Part shown: one piece after another, positions 55,359 to 63,599 of the stretch | How positions within the stretch are numbered: position 1 is the first letter of the stretch | Layout: every line of letters starts with the position of its first letter | NCBI GenBank assembly: GCA_019359315.1 | Contig: JAHHHO010000029.1 | Location: forward strand, 1-64,000 | Source of the DNA: Myxacorys californica WJT36-NPBG1 | GTDB taxonomy: Bacteria > Cyanobacteriota > Cyanobacteriia > Leptolyngbyales > Leptolyngbyaceae | Length of the DNA stretch: 64,000 bases | Direction of reading: 5' to 3' | The notes under the pieces: model-generated | The model's database searches: none | Seen by the model: only the letters and a program-made list of their open reading frames with translations | Told to the model about the DNA's origin: nothing | Position numbers and translations under genes: made by a program

Positions 55359-56648
55359 TCAGGCACTCACGGCAGAATCGCTAGACTCTTTCGCCGCGAC
55401 TTCTGATTGACTTGACTCTTTCAACACACGCTTGTAGAGCTTGCTCAACTGAGATGCTACACCATCCCAACTAAAGATCGTCTCAACTCGCTCTCGTCCA
55501 GCTTCTCCCAACTGGTCGCGCCATTCAGGACTAGACAGAATCCGAGAGATCGCGTCTGCAAAGACAGCATCATCTTTAGGAGGTGCAAGCAGCCCTGTGA
55601 CTTCTGGAATCACAGTGAATTGCAATCCGCCCACCGCGCTAGCGACGACAGGCGTCCGGCTTGCCATTGCCTCGATTGCGACTAATCCAAACGGTTCGTA
55701 GTGGCTGGGCACAACGCAGACATCTGCGGCGGCGTAGTAGAGGTGGAGATTATCTAGCCCTAAGCGCCCAGGAAAAGTAGTGACATCTTGCAAACCAAGG
55801 TCAGCAACAATGCTCTCAATGCGATCGCGCTCTCTGCCATCGCTGTGACCCGGACGACTACCACCACCGATGACCAGCTTAAAGTTATCTTGCCGTTCTA
55901 AACGTCCCACAGCACGAACAATCGTTTCAATGCCTTTGCGCGGATCAAACCGTCCAACGTAGAACACAATTTTGGCGTCTTGATCAAGACCCAACTGCTG
56001 ACGAGCTTCTGCACGGGAAACACAACCAAAGCGGCGGATATCGGTTCCGCAAGGAATAATATCAACCTCACCTTTCGTTGAGACAAGCGATCGCATGTGG
56101 TCTTCTTCCTGCGGACTCGTTGCGACAATCCGTTCTGCCGTCTCTAAGCAAGTTTTCTCGGTTGCTAAACGTGTTTTGGCAATCAGTGGAATCGTTGAAA
56201 CAGCTTGATACTTAACTGCACCGAGCGAATGATAGGTGTGAATCTGCTTCGCGCCCTGGAGTTTCTTTAACTGAAGCCCTACCCAAGAAGACAACCAATA
56301 ATTCGTGTGAACGATCTCGTACTGTGCTCCTAAATCGCTCTGAAACTGTTGAAACGCTTGCACAAACTCTGGCAAATACTCGAATAGTTCGTCTCTAGGA
56401 ATAAATTTTTGAGGTCCAGCGGTGAGTCGAATCGTGCGGCAATCGGGTGTGTGTTGCACAATCCCAGCTTGATCAGGAGTAGAACGCCGGGTAAACATAT
56501 CAACCTGCCATCCCTGGCGCGATAGCGCTTCACCGACTTGGCGCACGTATACATTCTGTCCGCCTGCTTCTTCTTTACCAATTTCAATTGCCGGATCACC
56601 GTGAACCGAGATCAACGCAAGCCGCTTTTTATGACTTGAAATAAACAT
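55359..56648 (-). CDS. GT4-family glycosyltransferase, sucrose-synthesis-like
   Basis: A 429-residue GT-B enzyme. The N-terminal SVHGDPAIEIGKEEAGGQNV and VRQVGEAL, with GGQNVYV, are typical of the sucrose-phosphate synthase / MshA-like branch. The C-terminal half has VFYVGRFDPRKGIETIVRA and the donor-site PSHYEPFGLVAIEAMA (EX7E motif). It retains a UDP/ADP-sugar site, but the acceptor is unknown. It lacks the phosphatase domain of full sucrose-phosphate synthases. Single gene with its own terminator. Confidence 0.92.
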   Translation of the reverse strand: MFISSHKKRLALISVHGDPAIEIGKEEAGGQNVYVRQVGEALSRQGWQVDMFTRRSTPDQAGIVQHTPDCRTIRLTAGPQKFIPRDELFEYLPEFVQAFQQFQSDLGAQYEIVHTNYWLSSWVGLQLKKLQGAKQIHTYHSLGAVKYQAVSTIPLIAKTRLATEKTCLETAERIVATSPQEEDHMRSLVSTKGEVDIIPCGTDIRRFGCVSRAEARQQLGLDQDAKIVFYVGRFDPRKGIETIVRAVGRLERQDNFKLVIGGGSRPGHSDGRERDRIESIVADLGLQDVTTFPGRLGLDNLHLYYAAADVCVVPSHYEPFGLVAIEAMASRTPVVASAVGGLQFTVIPEVTGLLAPPKDDAVFADAISRILSSPEWRDQLGEAGRERVETIFSWDGVASQLSKLYKRVLKESSQSEVAAKESSDSAVSA

Positions 56649-57304
56649 AGATCAATTCACCAAAACACACTAAAAGGGATCACTAATAAAATGGGGACGA
56701 ATGTACCGCAGAAACTCTGGTTCAATCCGGTATATTCTATTGATTTAAACAATACAAATAAGAGTATTTCTCTTCATCAGTCATGGGAAATAAATCGATA
56801 TAGAAGGACACCGATTCTTCTATCAGTTAAGTTGAGCTTACCTATGTCATAAGGTGGATGGCTTTTCATAGGGAGTTGAGCATTCACAGTGCAAGACATT
56901 GTGATTCTAGTTGAGGATCTAAAACAGCTAGTGTCCGTTTCTACGCCTTAGAATTCTAATAACTGCGCAATATAGAATGTTCTGTTTATGATATTTAGCG
57001 TGCAGAGCAATATGCCTTTATCCTTACAGTAACACGTTGCTAATACTTGAGTAGATTGTAGAATTTGAGAGCATCAAGACCAATCTAAGTAGAAGTTTAG
57101 AAGTAACAAAACAACGCAAAAACTGTCATTTTAGAGACAGTTTTCTTCGCTTATCCCAGGTTCTATCCCTCTATAGAAGAAGGCAATTCAGAGCCAACTA
57201 ACAATTAATCGCATCTGAAACCAAAAAATTAGGAGACAGATTTGGCACCTATCTCCTGCTGAAACGTTAGCAAGGTCTAAACTAAGTATTACATTCTAAA
57301 TCGG
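56649..57304. other. 656-bp spacer between sds and the GT4 gene
   Basis: No gene is convincing. The only clear element is the terminator at 57119-57144. The part near 56650-56800 is A+T-rich and probably carries the GT4 promoter. Confidence 0.45.
57119..57144 (-). terminator. Rho-independent terminator downstream of sds
   Basis: AAAACTGTC (57119-57127) pairs perfectly with GACAGTTTT (57136-57144) around ATTTTAGA. Both flanks are A/T-rich, so it could work on either strand. It lies 160 bp beyond the sds stop. Confidence 0.7.
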
Positions 57305-58282
57305 CTAATACAACCGACTCAATACATAATCAGTTAATTTGATTAAGGCTTGGCGAGACTGGGATGGAGGCAGATCAGAAAGACAATCTGTTGCCAGTTT
57401 TGCGTGGTGCGCAGCGAGTTCCCGCGATCGCTCAATTCCATGACTACCGTGGACTAGCGATAATGCTTGATCCAAATCACCATCTTGAGCAAATTCTCGT
57501 TCGATCAATGCTTCCAAATACGGCTTTTCTTTTAATGCGTATAATACCGGAGCCGTTAAATTGCCGCTTTTTAAATCCGAGCCAGCGGGTTTACCTAATC
57601 CTTCTGTAGATGCCGTGAAATCTAAAATGTCATCAACGATCTGAAATGCTAAGCCTAAATGACGACCGTAATTGTAAAGCTTTTGCGCTTGAGCATCTGA
57701 AACATCACTCAAAATGCCTGCAGCTTTGGAACTATTAGCAATTAATGATGCTGTTTTGTAGTAACTCTTTTCAAGATAAGCATCAATTGTAAGTTCGGTT
57801 GCAAATCGGTTTAAGCCTTGCTGAATCTCACCTTCTGCCAAGTTCATAATGACTTCCGACAGCAGCTTGACAACTTCTAAATTATCTAGATTTGCAAGAT
57901 ACCAAGAAGATTGAGCAAACAAAAAATCGCCCGCCAAGACAGCAACTCGATTGCCAAAACTAGTATGCACCGTGGGGATGCCGCGCCGAATTTCCGACTC
58001 ATCTACTACATCGTCATGTACCAGACTTGCGGTATGAATCATCTCAGTGATTTCTGCTAACCGTCGATGGCGGGGAGTGATGTCCTGATTGGGCATCGTC
58101 GCCCGTGCCACTAGCAGCACGATCGCGGGTCGGACTCGTTTTCCCTTTGCGCCAAAGAGATGCTCTGCAGCAGCGTAGAGCATTGCGTGACGGGCACCAA
58201 TTAGATTTTTAAGGTTCTCCGTCAATTGGGAAAGATCTGCCTCGACTGGAGAAAATAAAGATGTTGCTGAAGTCATGGACAT
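57305..58282 (-). CDS. sds: Long-chain polyprenyl (solanesyl-type) diphosphate synthase
   Basis: A 325-residue trans-prenyltransferase that extends an allylic diphosphate with isopentenyl diphosphate to make the C45 side chain of plastoquinone. The first aspartate-rich motif is DDVVD (90-94) and the second DDILD (217-221). AKGKRVRPAIVLL is the substrate-binding N-terminal motif. The residues before the first Asp motif are Ser-Leu-Val-His, consistent with a long-chain product, but chain length is not proven. It lies in the same region as dxr, the entry enzyme of the MEP pathway. Confidence 0.93.
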   Translation of the reverse strand: MSMTSATSLFSPVEADLSQLTENLKNLIGARHAMLYAAAEHLFGAKGKRVRPAIVLLVARATMPNQDITPRHRRLAEITEMIHTASLVHDDVVDESEIRRGIPTVHTSFGNRVAVLAGDFLFAQSSWYLANLDNLEVVKLLSEVIMNLAEGEIQQGLNRFATELTIDAYLEKSYYKTASLIANSSKAAGILSDVSDAQAQKLYNYGRHLGLAFQIVDDILDFTASTEGLGKPAGSDLKSGNLTAPVLYALKEKPYLEALIEREFAQDGDLDQALSLVHGSHGIERSRELAAHHAKLATDCLSDLPPSQSRQALIKLTDYVLSRLY

Positions 58283-58531
58283 GCCGACTCAGGGGCGATA
58301 GTTAAGTTATTTTAAGGCTTATGACTTTATTCTAAGGTACTAGACTGCTAGATCAAAGGAAATGCTGGAAATTAGTTTGGAAAGGCGCAAAAAATGAGCA
58401 GCATGGCTGCCTCAGTCAGGCTGACAATTTCTCACAAAGTTGAGGTGGGGCGAAGATTTTTAGAATACTGATACTAAAATAGCCCTGAAGCGCAAAAGCT
58501 CAAGGGCATTAATAAGCTTGGTATACGACGC

Positions 58532-58577
58532 TTTGATCTCTAGAGCAGAGGCTCACATCCCTACTCTAGAGATCAAA
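58532..58577. repeat. Perfect 14-bp inverted repeat
   Basis: TTTGATCTCTAGAG (58532-58545) and CTCTAGAGATCAAA (58564-58577) are exact inverse complements around an 18-base loop. No T-run follows on either strand, so it is not a typical terminator. Confidence 0.9.
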
Positions 58578-58622
58578 CCATAACCTTCATCTTCAGTTGT
58601 TCGTATGATGCGACCGAATGAG

Positions 58623-58832
58623 TTATGGATTCTTATCCTTCAAATCTTGACGCCAGCAATGCTCCAGCAGACGGCGTTCTGAGAGCCTCCAGCAGTGCTC
58701 TAATTGGCGGATCTTGTGACAGTGAGTAAACTCACGGGGATTAAGGATGAAGGGTTGATTGGCGTCAAACAAGGGTTGGTTTAAATATGCCCAGAACGGA
58801 AATCTGTCGAAGTTGTGGAATTGAGGATTCAT
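58623..58832 (-). CDS. Small hypothetical ORF, 69 codons
   Basis: It starts with ATG and encodes a peptide rich in aromatic residues (NFDRFPFWAYLNQPLFDANQ) with a short internal repeat (LEHCWRLSERR, LLEHCWRQD). I do not recognise it and no ribosome binding site is evident. Two hairpins downstream on the same strand (58577-58532 and 58507-58482) would fit a short transcript, which is the main argument for keeping it. Confidence 0.3.
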   Translation of the reverse strand: MNPQFHNFDRFPFWAYLNQPLFDANQPFILNPREFTHCHKIRQLEHCWRLSERRLLEHCWRQDLKDKNP

Positions 58833-59075
58833 GCCGTGTGTGTGAGTGAACTGCGAATCAAATAGGATTCTAACCGTAAGTCACCTATCCGGAGAATGAT
58901 CTTTACAATCACTAATTCGCAAAGTATGGCACTGAATTAATTGCTTTTGAAAAGGGAAACCTTAATTTTGTTAGCGTTTCATCGCTTCTCTAAGAAAAAT
59001 TAAATCTCATTAATTCTCCTTTAAATAACAAAATCAAAGCCTGGAAAACTGTCTTTAACTACGAACTACTTGTAA

Positions 59076-60260
59076 CTATAAATTTACTAATGTTTTTGCC
59101 TTTTCATGCAGAGCGATCGCTTCTTGTCGCGCCCATTGATCTGCAACCAATATATCTTCTAGGGTTGGATTGAGCTTATTTTGAGATTGATAGCGATCGC
59201 AGACTTGTTCAATTAATTTCGGAATATCCAAGAAGCGAATTTTCTCTTCTAAAAATAGAGCAACGACTTGTTCATTTGCCGCGTTCAAAATGGCGGGCAT
59301 ACATCCGCCAGCACGACCAGCAGCGTAGGCAAGTTGCATACAGGGGTACTTTGCATGATCGGGTTCGCGGAAGGTCAGGTTTCCAGCTTTGACCAAATCT
59401 AAGCGCTCCCAATCGGTATGAATCCGGTCTGGGTAGGACAAGGCATAGAGTAACGGAAGCCGCATATCTGCCCAACCAAGCTGCGCTAATACAGAGGTGT
59501 CTTGCAACTCGATAAGCGAATGAATGATGCTTTGTGGATGAATCACGATTTCAATATCGTCATACTCCATACCAAACAGATAGTGGGCCTCGATTACTTC
59601 TAATCCTTTGTTCATCAAGGTGGCAGAGTCGATGGTAATTTTGCGACCCATCGACCAGTTTGGATGCTTCAATGCGTCCGCTACTGTCACCTCTGCTAGC
59701 TTCTCGACGGGTAAATCTCGAAAGGCACCGCCCGATGCTGTGAGGAGAATCTTACGCAATCCTCCTTGAGGAACGCCTTGTAAGCATTGAAAAATTGCAG
59801 AATGCTCGGAATCGGCAGGCAATAACTTGACGCCGTGTTGCTGAATGAGCGGCAAAACAACTGGGCCTCCAGCAATTAAGGTTTCTTTATTGGCGAGAGC
59901 AATATCTTTTTTGGCTTCGATCGCGGCGATCGTTGGCAGCAATCCAGCACATCCGACAATTCCGGTAACCACGACTTCCGCATCACCGTATCGGGCTACT
60001 TCAACAATTCCCGCGTCTCCAGATAATAAGATAGGTTGCGGATTCAGGTCTGCGATCGCGGCTCTCAGGTCTTGCTCTTTACTTTCGTCACAAATAGCAA
60101 CAATTTGTGGGCGAAATTGACGGATCTGTTGGGCAAAGAGTTCAACGTTTCGCCCGGCGGCCATGCCAACAATCCGAAACTGCTCTGGGTACTGAGCCAC
60201 AATATCCAGGGTTTGGGTTCCAATTGAGCCAGTTGAGCCAAGAAGGGAAAGTGCTTTCAC
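59076..60260 (-). CDS. dxr: 1-deoxy-D-xylulose 5-phosphate reductoisomerase
   Basis: A 394-residue enzyme that converts 1-deoxy-D-xylulose 5-phosphate to 2-C-methyl-D-erythritol 4-phosphate with NADPH, the first committed step of the MEP pathway. NADPH site: [18 protein letters not shown]. Metal and substrate site: [17 protein letters not shown] and [11 protein letters not shown], with the flexible-loop His/Trp in LKHPNWSMG and [15 protein letters not shown]. The start is GTG at 60260 (VKALSLLGS). The open frame reaches 60311 but those residues are not conserved. Confidence 0.97.
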   Translation of the reverse strand: MKALSLLGSTGSIGTQTLDIVAQYPEQFRIVGMAAGRNVELFAQQIRQFRPQIVAICDESKEQDLRAAIADLNPQPILLSGDAGIVEVARYGDAEVVVTGIVGCAGLLPTIAAIEAKKDIALANKETLIAGGPVVLPLIQQHGVKLLPADSEHSAIFQCLQGVPQGGLRKILLTASGGAFRDLPVEKLAEVTVADALKHPNWSMGRKITIDSATLMNKGLEVIEAHYLFGMEYDDIEIVIHPQSIIHSLIELQDTSVLAQLGWADMRLPLLYALSYPDRIHTDWERLDLVKAGNLTFREPDHAKYPCMQLAYAAGRAGGCMPAILNAANEQVVALFLEEKIRFLDIPKLIEQVCDRYQSQNKLNPTLEDILVADQWARQEAIALHEKAKTLVNL

Positions 60261-60375
60261 GGTTCGGTTGTGGTGACACGCCAACCGTATCTTACGGGGT
60301 AGAGGGGACAAGGGGATAGAGGGAGAGAAAGAGCGTTACTTAGGCAGGACATCGTTCGCCCAGCTAACTAGTTTT

Positions 60376-60418
60376 CGGAGAAGTCTGGATATATCGTTTT
60401 TGGGGTTCACGGGCTTAT
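60376..60418. repeat. Dispersed about 40-bp repeat, copy 2
   Basis: Starts CGGAGAAGTCTGGATATATC and aligns to 4831-4870 in the same orientation, with small indels and a few substitutions. It lies in the spacer downstream of the frameshifted gene. Confidence 0.75.
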
Positions 60419-60433
60419 CTAAAACAATATAAG

Positions 60434-60458
60434 TTCACCTAATGTCGAACTAGGTGAA
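60434..60458 (-). terminator. Probable terminator of the 60540-60933 gene
   Basis: TTCACCTA (60434-60441) pairs with TAGGTGAA (60451-60458). On the minus strand TTATATTGTTTT follows. It lies about 80 bp after the stop of the frameshifted gene. Confidence 0.6.
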
Positions 60459-60539
60459 TTTACATCCTTTCACGATCAAAAATTCTTTTGACTCCGCTTT
60501 GCAAAATATTGAAGGAATTCGGAAGCGAGGCGCGATCGC

Positions 60540-60933
60540 TTAGGCTAAAACTATTTCGCTAGGTTGACCTTCGGTTGCACTTTTGATGCGAGTTCTCATG
60601 CTTTTACGAACGCGATCGCTCGTGCGGACTCCGCCGGCCAATTCATATTCATGGCTATCTCGACCGTATTCAAACGCAACGCCCAACAGCATTTTATCGA
60701 CTAAGGTATTTAACTGCTTTTCGAGATCGTCGAGTTCATTCTGGGTGGCATCAATTACGGCAAGCGCATCATTGTAGGCGTTCAATCGAGTGCGGACTTT
60801 ATCAATTAGCTGAGTCAACTGCGGGATGTTACGATCGTTGCCAAAATCGATTGTGGGATTAATTGCTTTCAGTCCGGCGATACGGATCTCAGCTTTTTTT
60901 GAGTGCAGAAGAAGTACGCTTTTTTCTAGCCAT
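60540..60933 (-). CDS. Conserved-looking helical protein with a frameshift in a poly-A run
   Basis: The main frame encodes KKAEIRIAGLKAINPTIDFG, a helical middle (LIDKVRTRLNAYNDALAVID) and a C-terminus with GVAFEYGRDSHEYELAGGVR. I do not know its function. In the annotated frame the only start is TTG at 60947, giving an odd hydrophobic leader. One frame over, an ATG at 60933 encodes MARKKRTSSALKK, which joins naturally to AEIRIAGL if one A is removed from the seven-A run (60894-60900 on the + strand as T). As the sequence stands that frame stops at TGA. So this is a frameshifted gene, a sequencing error or a recoded gene. Confidence 0.6.
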
Positions 60934-61035
60934 AGTAGAGACTTCAAGATAACAGGACACTTCTAAATTAGCTGGCACATTGTGATAATCGGAGGCGCAA
61001 ATCTCGCAGATTTTTTGTATTGTTTGAATAAAGAT

Positions 61036-61152
61036 ATGTGGACTGAATCAGTAGTTGTACTGGAAAAATTACAAAAGCTCAAACATGAAGAACAAAAACT
61101 CGAACATGAAGAACAAAAACTCGAACATGAAGAACAAAAGTTTGAGCATTAA
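61036..61152 (+). CDS. Short coiled-coil ORF interrupted by repeat stop codons
   Basis: ATG at 61036 opens a 38-codon frame. After MWTESVVVLEKLQKLK it runs in heptads of the type HEEQKLE, then stops at TAA (61150-61152) inside the 21-bp repeat. Two more repeat units carry the same TAA. Without the three stop-bearing units the frame would continue to TAA at 61237-61239. This looks like a coiled-coil protein broken by, or regulated through, its own repeat. No clear ribosome binding site. Confidence 0.35.
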   Translation: MWTESVVVLEKLQKLKHEEQKLEHEEQKLEHEEQKFEH

Positions 61153-61224
61153 GAACAAAAGTTTGAGCATTAAGAACAAAAGTTTGAGCATTAAGAACAA
61201 AAACTCGAACATGAAGAACAAACG
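61078..61224 (+). repeat. 21-bp tandem repeat, seven units
   Basis: Seven exact-length units run from 61078 to 61224. Units 1-3 and 7 are of the type CTCGAACATGAAGAACAAAA. Units 4-6 are TTTGAGCATTAAGAACAAAA. The unit encodes a heptad (LEHEEQK) in one frame; in units 4-6 GAA is replaced by TAA. The rest of the 696-bp spacer (60948-61643) shows nothing else. Confidence 0.95.
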
Positions 61225-61643
61225 TTAGTCCATCGATAACATAAATGGAAGCTTTAGTTCTTACCGAATAAACATAGGTTATTAAAGTACGTTGCTCTGT
61301 TCTTGGTGCGGTTCCTTTGGAGTTGTGCCTTGGCGCTAATCGCATTAAGAACAAAACCCTGTCGATCAAGAACTGAGCTTTCTACTGCGATCGTTAATCT
61401 GGTAGCTCTGTATCGCCGCTAGGGGAAATAGAACTATCTTTGTTTCCTTCTGGCATTAGCGCTGCTGCGATCGAGGATCTGCTTGAATCGCTAGTGTAGG
61501 TTTGAGGCGATCCTTTCAAAGGTGGCACAGCAGAATCGCAAATCAAGCTCAACCAAACTCTTTTGTGTAAAATACGATCCTGAAGGAAGCTTGCTTTGCA
61601 GTTGAGTGGCTTTACCGGACTGAAGCACTAGCGATGGGGGGAA

Positions 61644-61919
61644 GTGACGAAAGTGAGTCAGCGAGACAAGCTACTGGTCAAAATCTTGCTGGGCAACTCC
61701 GATGCCAACATTCCTTTTGAGCAACTCTGTCAACTGTTGTGCAATCTTGGTTTTGAGGAACGCATACGAGGCAGCCACCACATCTTTTCTAAAGAAGGGG
61801 TTGAGGAAATCTTGAACCTCCAGCCTAAGCAAGGAAAAGCCAAGGCGTATCAAGTTAAACAAGTCCGCACTATGATTTTGAACTATCAACTTGGAGGTCA
61901 AGATGAAGATTCGGTATGA
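61644..61919 (+). CDS. hicA: HicA-family toxin (mRNA interferase)
   Basis: A 91-residue double-stranded-RNA-binding-like protein. HicA toxins bind and cleave mRNA. FEQLCQLLCNLGFEE and GSHHIFSKEG contain the conserved catalytic His (45/46), followed by KAYQVKQVRTMI. Start GTG at 61644; a second GTG at 61653 has a better distance from the GGGGG stretch and may be used. The last 17 bp overlap hicB, consistent with a toxin-antitoxin operon. It sits in a repeat- and IS-rich accessory region. Confidence 0.9.
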   Translation: MTKVSQRDKLLVKILLGNSDANIPFEQLCQLLCNLGFEERIRGSHHIFSKEGVEEILNLQPKQGKAKAYQVKQVRTMILNYQLGGQDEDSV

Positions 61920-62115
61920 ACTCATCATTTACTGGAGCGATGTGGATCAAGCGTTTATTGTCGAGGTTCCAGAACTGCCGGGTTGTATGGCAGATGGCGA
62001 AACATATCAAGCCGCCGTGCAAAATGCGGAAGTTGTGATTGGAGAATGGATTGAAACGGCACAAGCGTTAGGGCGACCGATCCCAGAACCCAAAGGTCGA
62101 TTACTATTTGCGTAG
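61903..62115 (+). CDS. hicB: HicB-family antitoxin, minimal form
   Basis: A 70-residue partial RNase H-fold antitoxin: IYWSDVDQAFIVEVPELPGC and MADGETYQAAVQNAEVVIGE are diagnostic. It lacks the C-terminal helix-turn-helix or ribbon-helix-helix domain of longer HicB proteins, so autoregulation by this protein alone is doubtful. I chose the ATG at 61903, with GGAGG six bases upstream, inside the hicA coding end. It neutralises HicA by direct binding, according to family knowledge. Confidence 0.9.
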   Translation: MKIRYELIIYWSDVDQAFIVEVPELPGCMADGETYQAAVQNAEVVIGEWIETAQALGRPIPEPKGRLLFA

Positions 62116-62569
62116 GTTGTTAGTTTAGAATAGTTGAAACTGATTGACTTGCTGATAGAGATGTGTGAGCGTGATCAAGCTCAATTAGATACTTCTATGT
62201 AGAAGAGCAGTTCGGTTCTAGAAAAAGCTACTTCACAATCGGATAGCTTTGCTACACGAGGCTTGAAAATAAAGACTTGATGAAGAGTTAACCTGATTTC
62301 CCTTGTCTAAATATATAATTCTGAATTACGGTTTGTACGAAATCAAATCTGCTCATGTTAACAGACTATCTTCTGTAATAAGGTTACATTTCAGAGCGTT
62401 AGATGGGTTTGAACGGGTCAGAGCAGTCTAGATAATTAGTTAGACCACACATTCTTCTGCATGGACACGGTTGCAGTTTCATCCGTATCGTCTGAAATGA
62501 TTTCTTGCTAGCTGAGATACGCTCGATGAAGCTTGACCATCACAAGATCACTCAAACGAGAAGAAGCCG
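62116..62569. other. 454-bp spacer
   Basis: Between hicB and the lectin gene. No gene, strong hairpin or repeat is evident. The central part (62290-62400) is A+T-rich. Confidence 0.45.
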
Positions 62570-63385
62570 ATGGATGGAACCACTCCTAAGGAAACACAGC
62601 TTGATCTAAAGGAAAGTAAAGCAAAGACTGACGCAGAATCCGGCAAAGAACGTAGGTGGCTATCGTCCCCATTAATTCTTACACTTGCAGGATTGCTTGG
62701 TACTGGGTTTGGAGCCGCTCTTCAAGGATACTCAAGCTTTCAACTGGAGAGACAAAAGTTCGAGTTTAATCTAGTTCAAAAAGCATTAGAAACTAAAGAT
62801 AGAAGTGAGGCTGCAAAACAATTAGTTTTTCTAATTGACTCTGGTGTTATTCGGAGTTTGGATACTGAGAGAATACGAGAAATAGTAGAAAACAATCAAT
62901 TGCCCACTTCGCTCAACGCTTCTGCGAAGAGGAAGGCTGTGCTTAAACCTTCTTCAAAAGGTACATACCAACTTGTGAGTGCAGGTGGTCTTTGTTTAGA
63001 TGCAAAGGATTACGGCTATGACAAGGAAGGAGGCAGTTTGCAAGTTTGGTCTTGTAGTAGTCAACCGCCTCTACCGCCTCAGTGGTGGAAATTTCAGCTT
63101 CAGCAAGGTCTTCAGCAAGGTCGCATTCTGAGTGCAGGGAATCTTTGTTTAGATGCAAAGGATTATGGGGAAAAACGCCTGGGTAATCCTTTACATCTGT
63201 GGAAGTGCAACACACAAGCTGCTCAAAAATGGACATATTTGCACGGAAAAATTTTAAGTGCAGGTAATCTTTGTTTAGCCATAAAAAATAATGGAGAAAG
63301 CCAGGATGGCTCTCCGCTACATTTAGAGCAATGCAAAGGAAGCCCTACACAGACATGGAGTTTAAGACAAGTTGAAGTTGAATAG
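62570..63385 (+). CDS. Membrane-anchored ricin-type beta-trefoil lectin protein
   Basis: A 271-residue protein in three parts. Residues 1-30 are charged and cytoplasmic. A transmembrane helix (31-53, LSSPLILTLAGLLGTGFGAA) is followed by a helical module QLERQKFEFNLVQKALETKD then AAKQLVFLIDSGVIRS, which I recall as a linker in many cyanobacterial multidomain proteins fused to varied effector domains. Residues about 130-271 are a single ricin B beta-trefoil: three repeats, each with a CLDA/CLAI core, and QxW-type motifs (QWWKF, QKWTY, QTWSL). It probably binds a carbohydrate. No enzymatic domain is present. Confidence 0.85.
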   Translation: MDGTTPKETQLDLKESKAKTDAESGKERRWLSSPLILTLAGLLGTGFGAALQGYSSFQLERQKFEFNLVQKALETKDRSEAAKQLVFLIDSGVIRSLDTERIREIVENNQLPTSLNASAKRKAVLKPSSKGTYQLVSAGGLCLDAKDYGYDKEGGSLQVWSCSSQPPLPPQWWKFQLQQGLQQGRILSAGNLCLDAKDYGEKRLGNPLHLWKCNTQAAQKWTYLHGKILSAGNLCLAIKNNGESQDGSPLHLEQCKGSPTQTWSLRQVEVE

Positions 63386-63581
63386 ATGCGCGGTCTATCA
63401 AGACGCCACAATATGTGAAAGATAAACACTAAGTACAAACGCTCACAGCCCCTTTAAACATTATGTGTCGCGTTTTTAGGCGGCTTATATCAGGTTTTCA
63501 CAAAACCTCATGTTAGAGCGATAAGTGTAAGTATCACACTTCTAGAGCTTAAAAAGCGATCGCACTCTAAGTTAGTGATAA

Positions 63582-63599
63582 GACCTCTTGCAAAAGTCA
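63582..63599. repeat. Probable terminal inverted repeat of the right-edge insertion sequence
   Basis: GACCTCTTGCAAAAGTCA lies just outside the transposase stop. Ends containing CTCTTGCAAAAGT are familiar from IS5-family elements of cyanobacteria. The matching left end would lie beyond the window. Confidence 0.6.

Larger units (their letters stand above)
58283..59075. other. 793-bp spacer with two hairpins and a small ORF
   Basis: Between sds and dxr. GCCCT (58482-58486) pairs with AGGGC (58503-58507) around an AGC/GCT inner stem, and on the minus strand TATTTTAG follows. A perfect 14-bp inverted repeat lies at 58532-58577. A 69-codon frame is at 58623-58832. The part nearest dxr (58860-59075) is A+T-rich with no gene. 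Confidence 0.5.

Noticed and set aside
61079-61369. 96-codon minus-strand frame with VFVLHVR / TFVLNAQ repeats
   Set aside because: It is the antisense reading of the 21-bp repeat. The plus-strand reading gives sensible coiled-coil heptads, so the minus frame is taken as a shadow.
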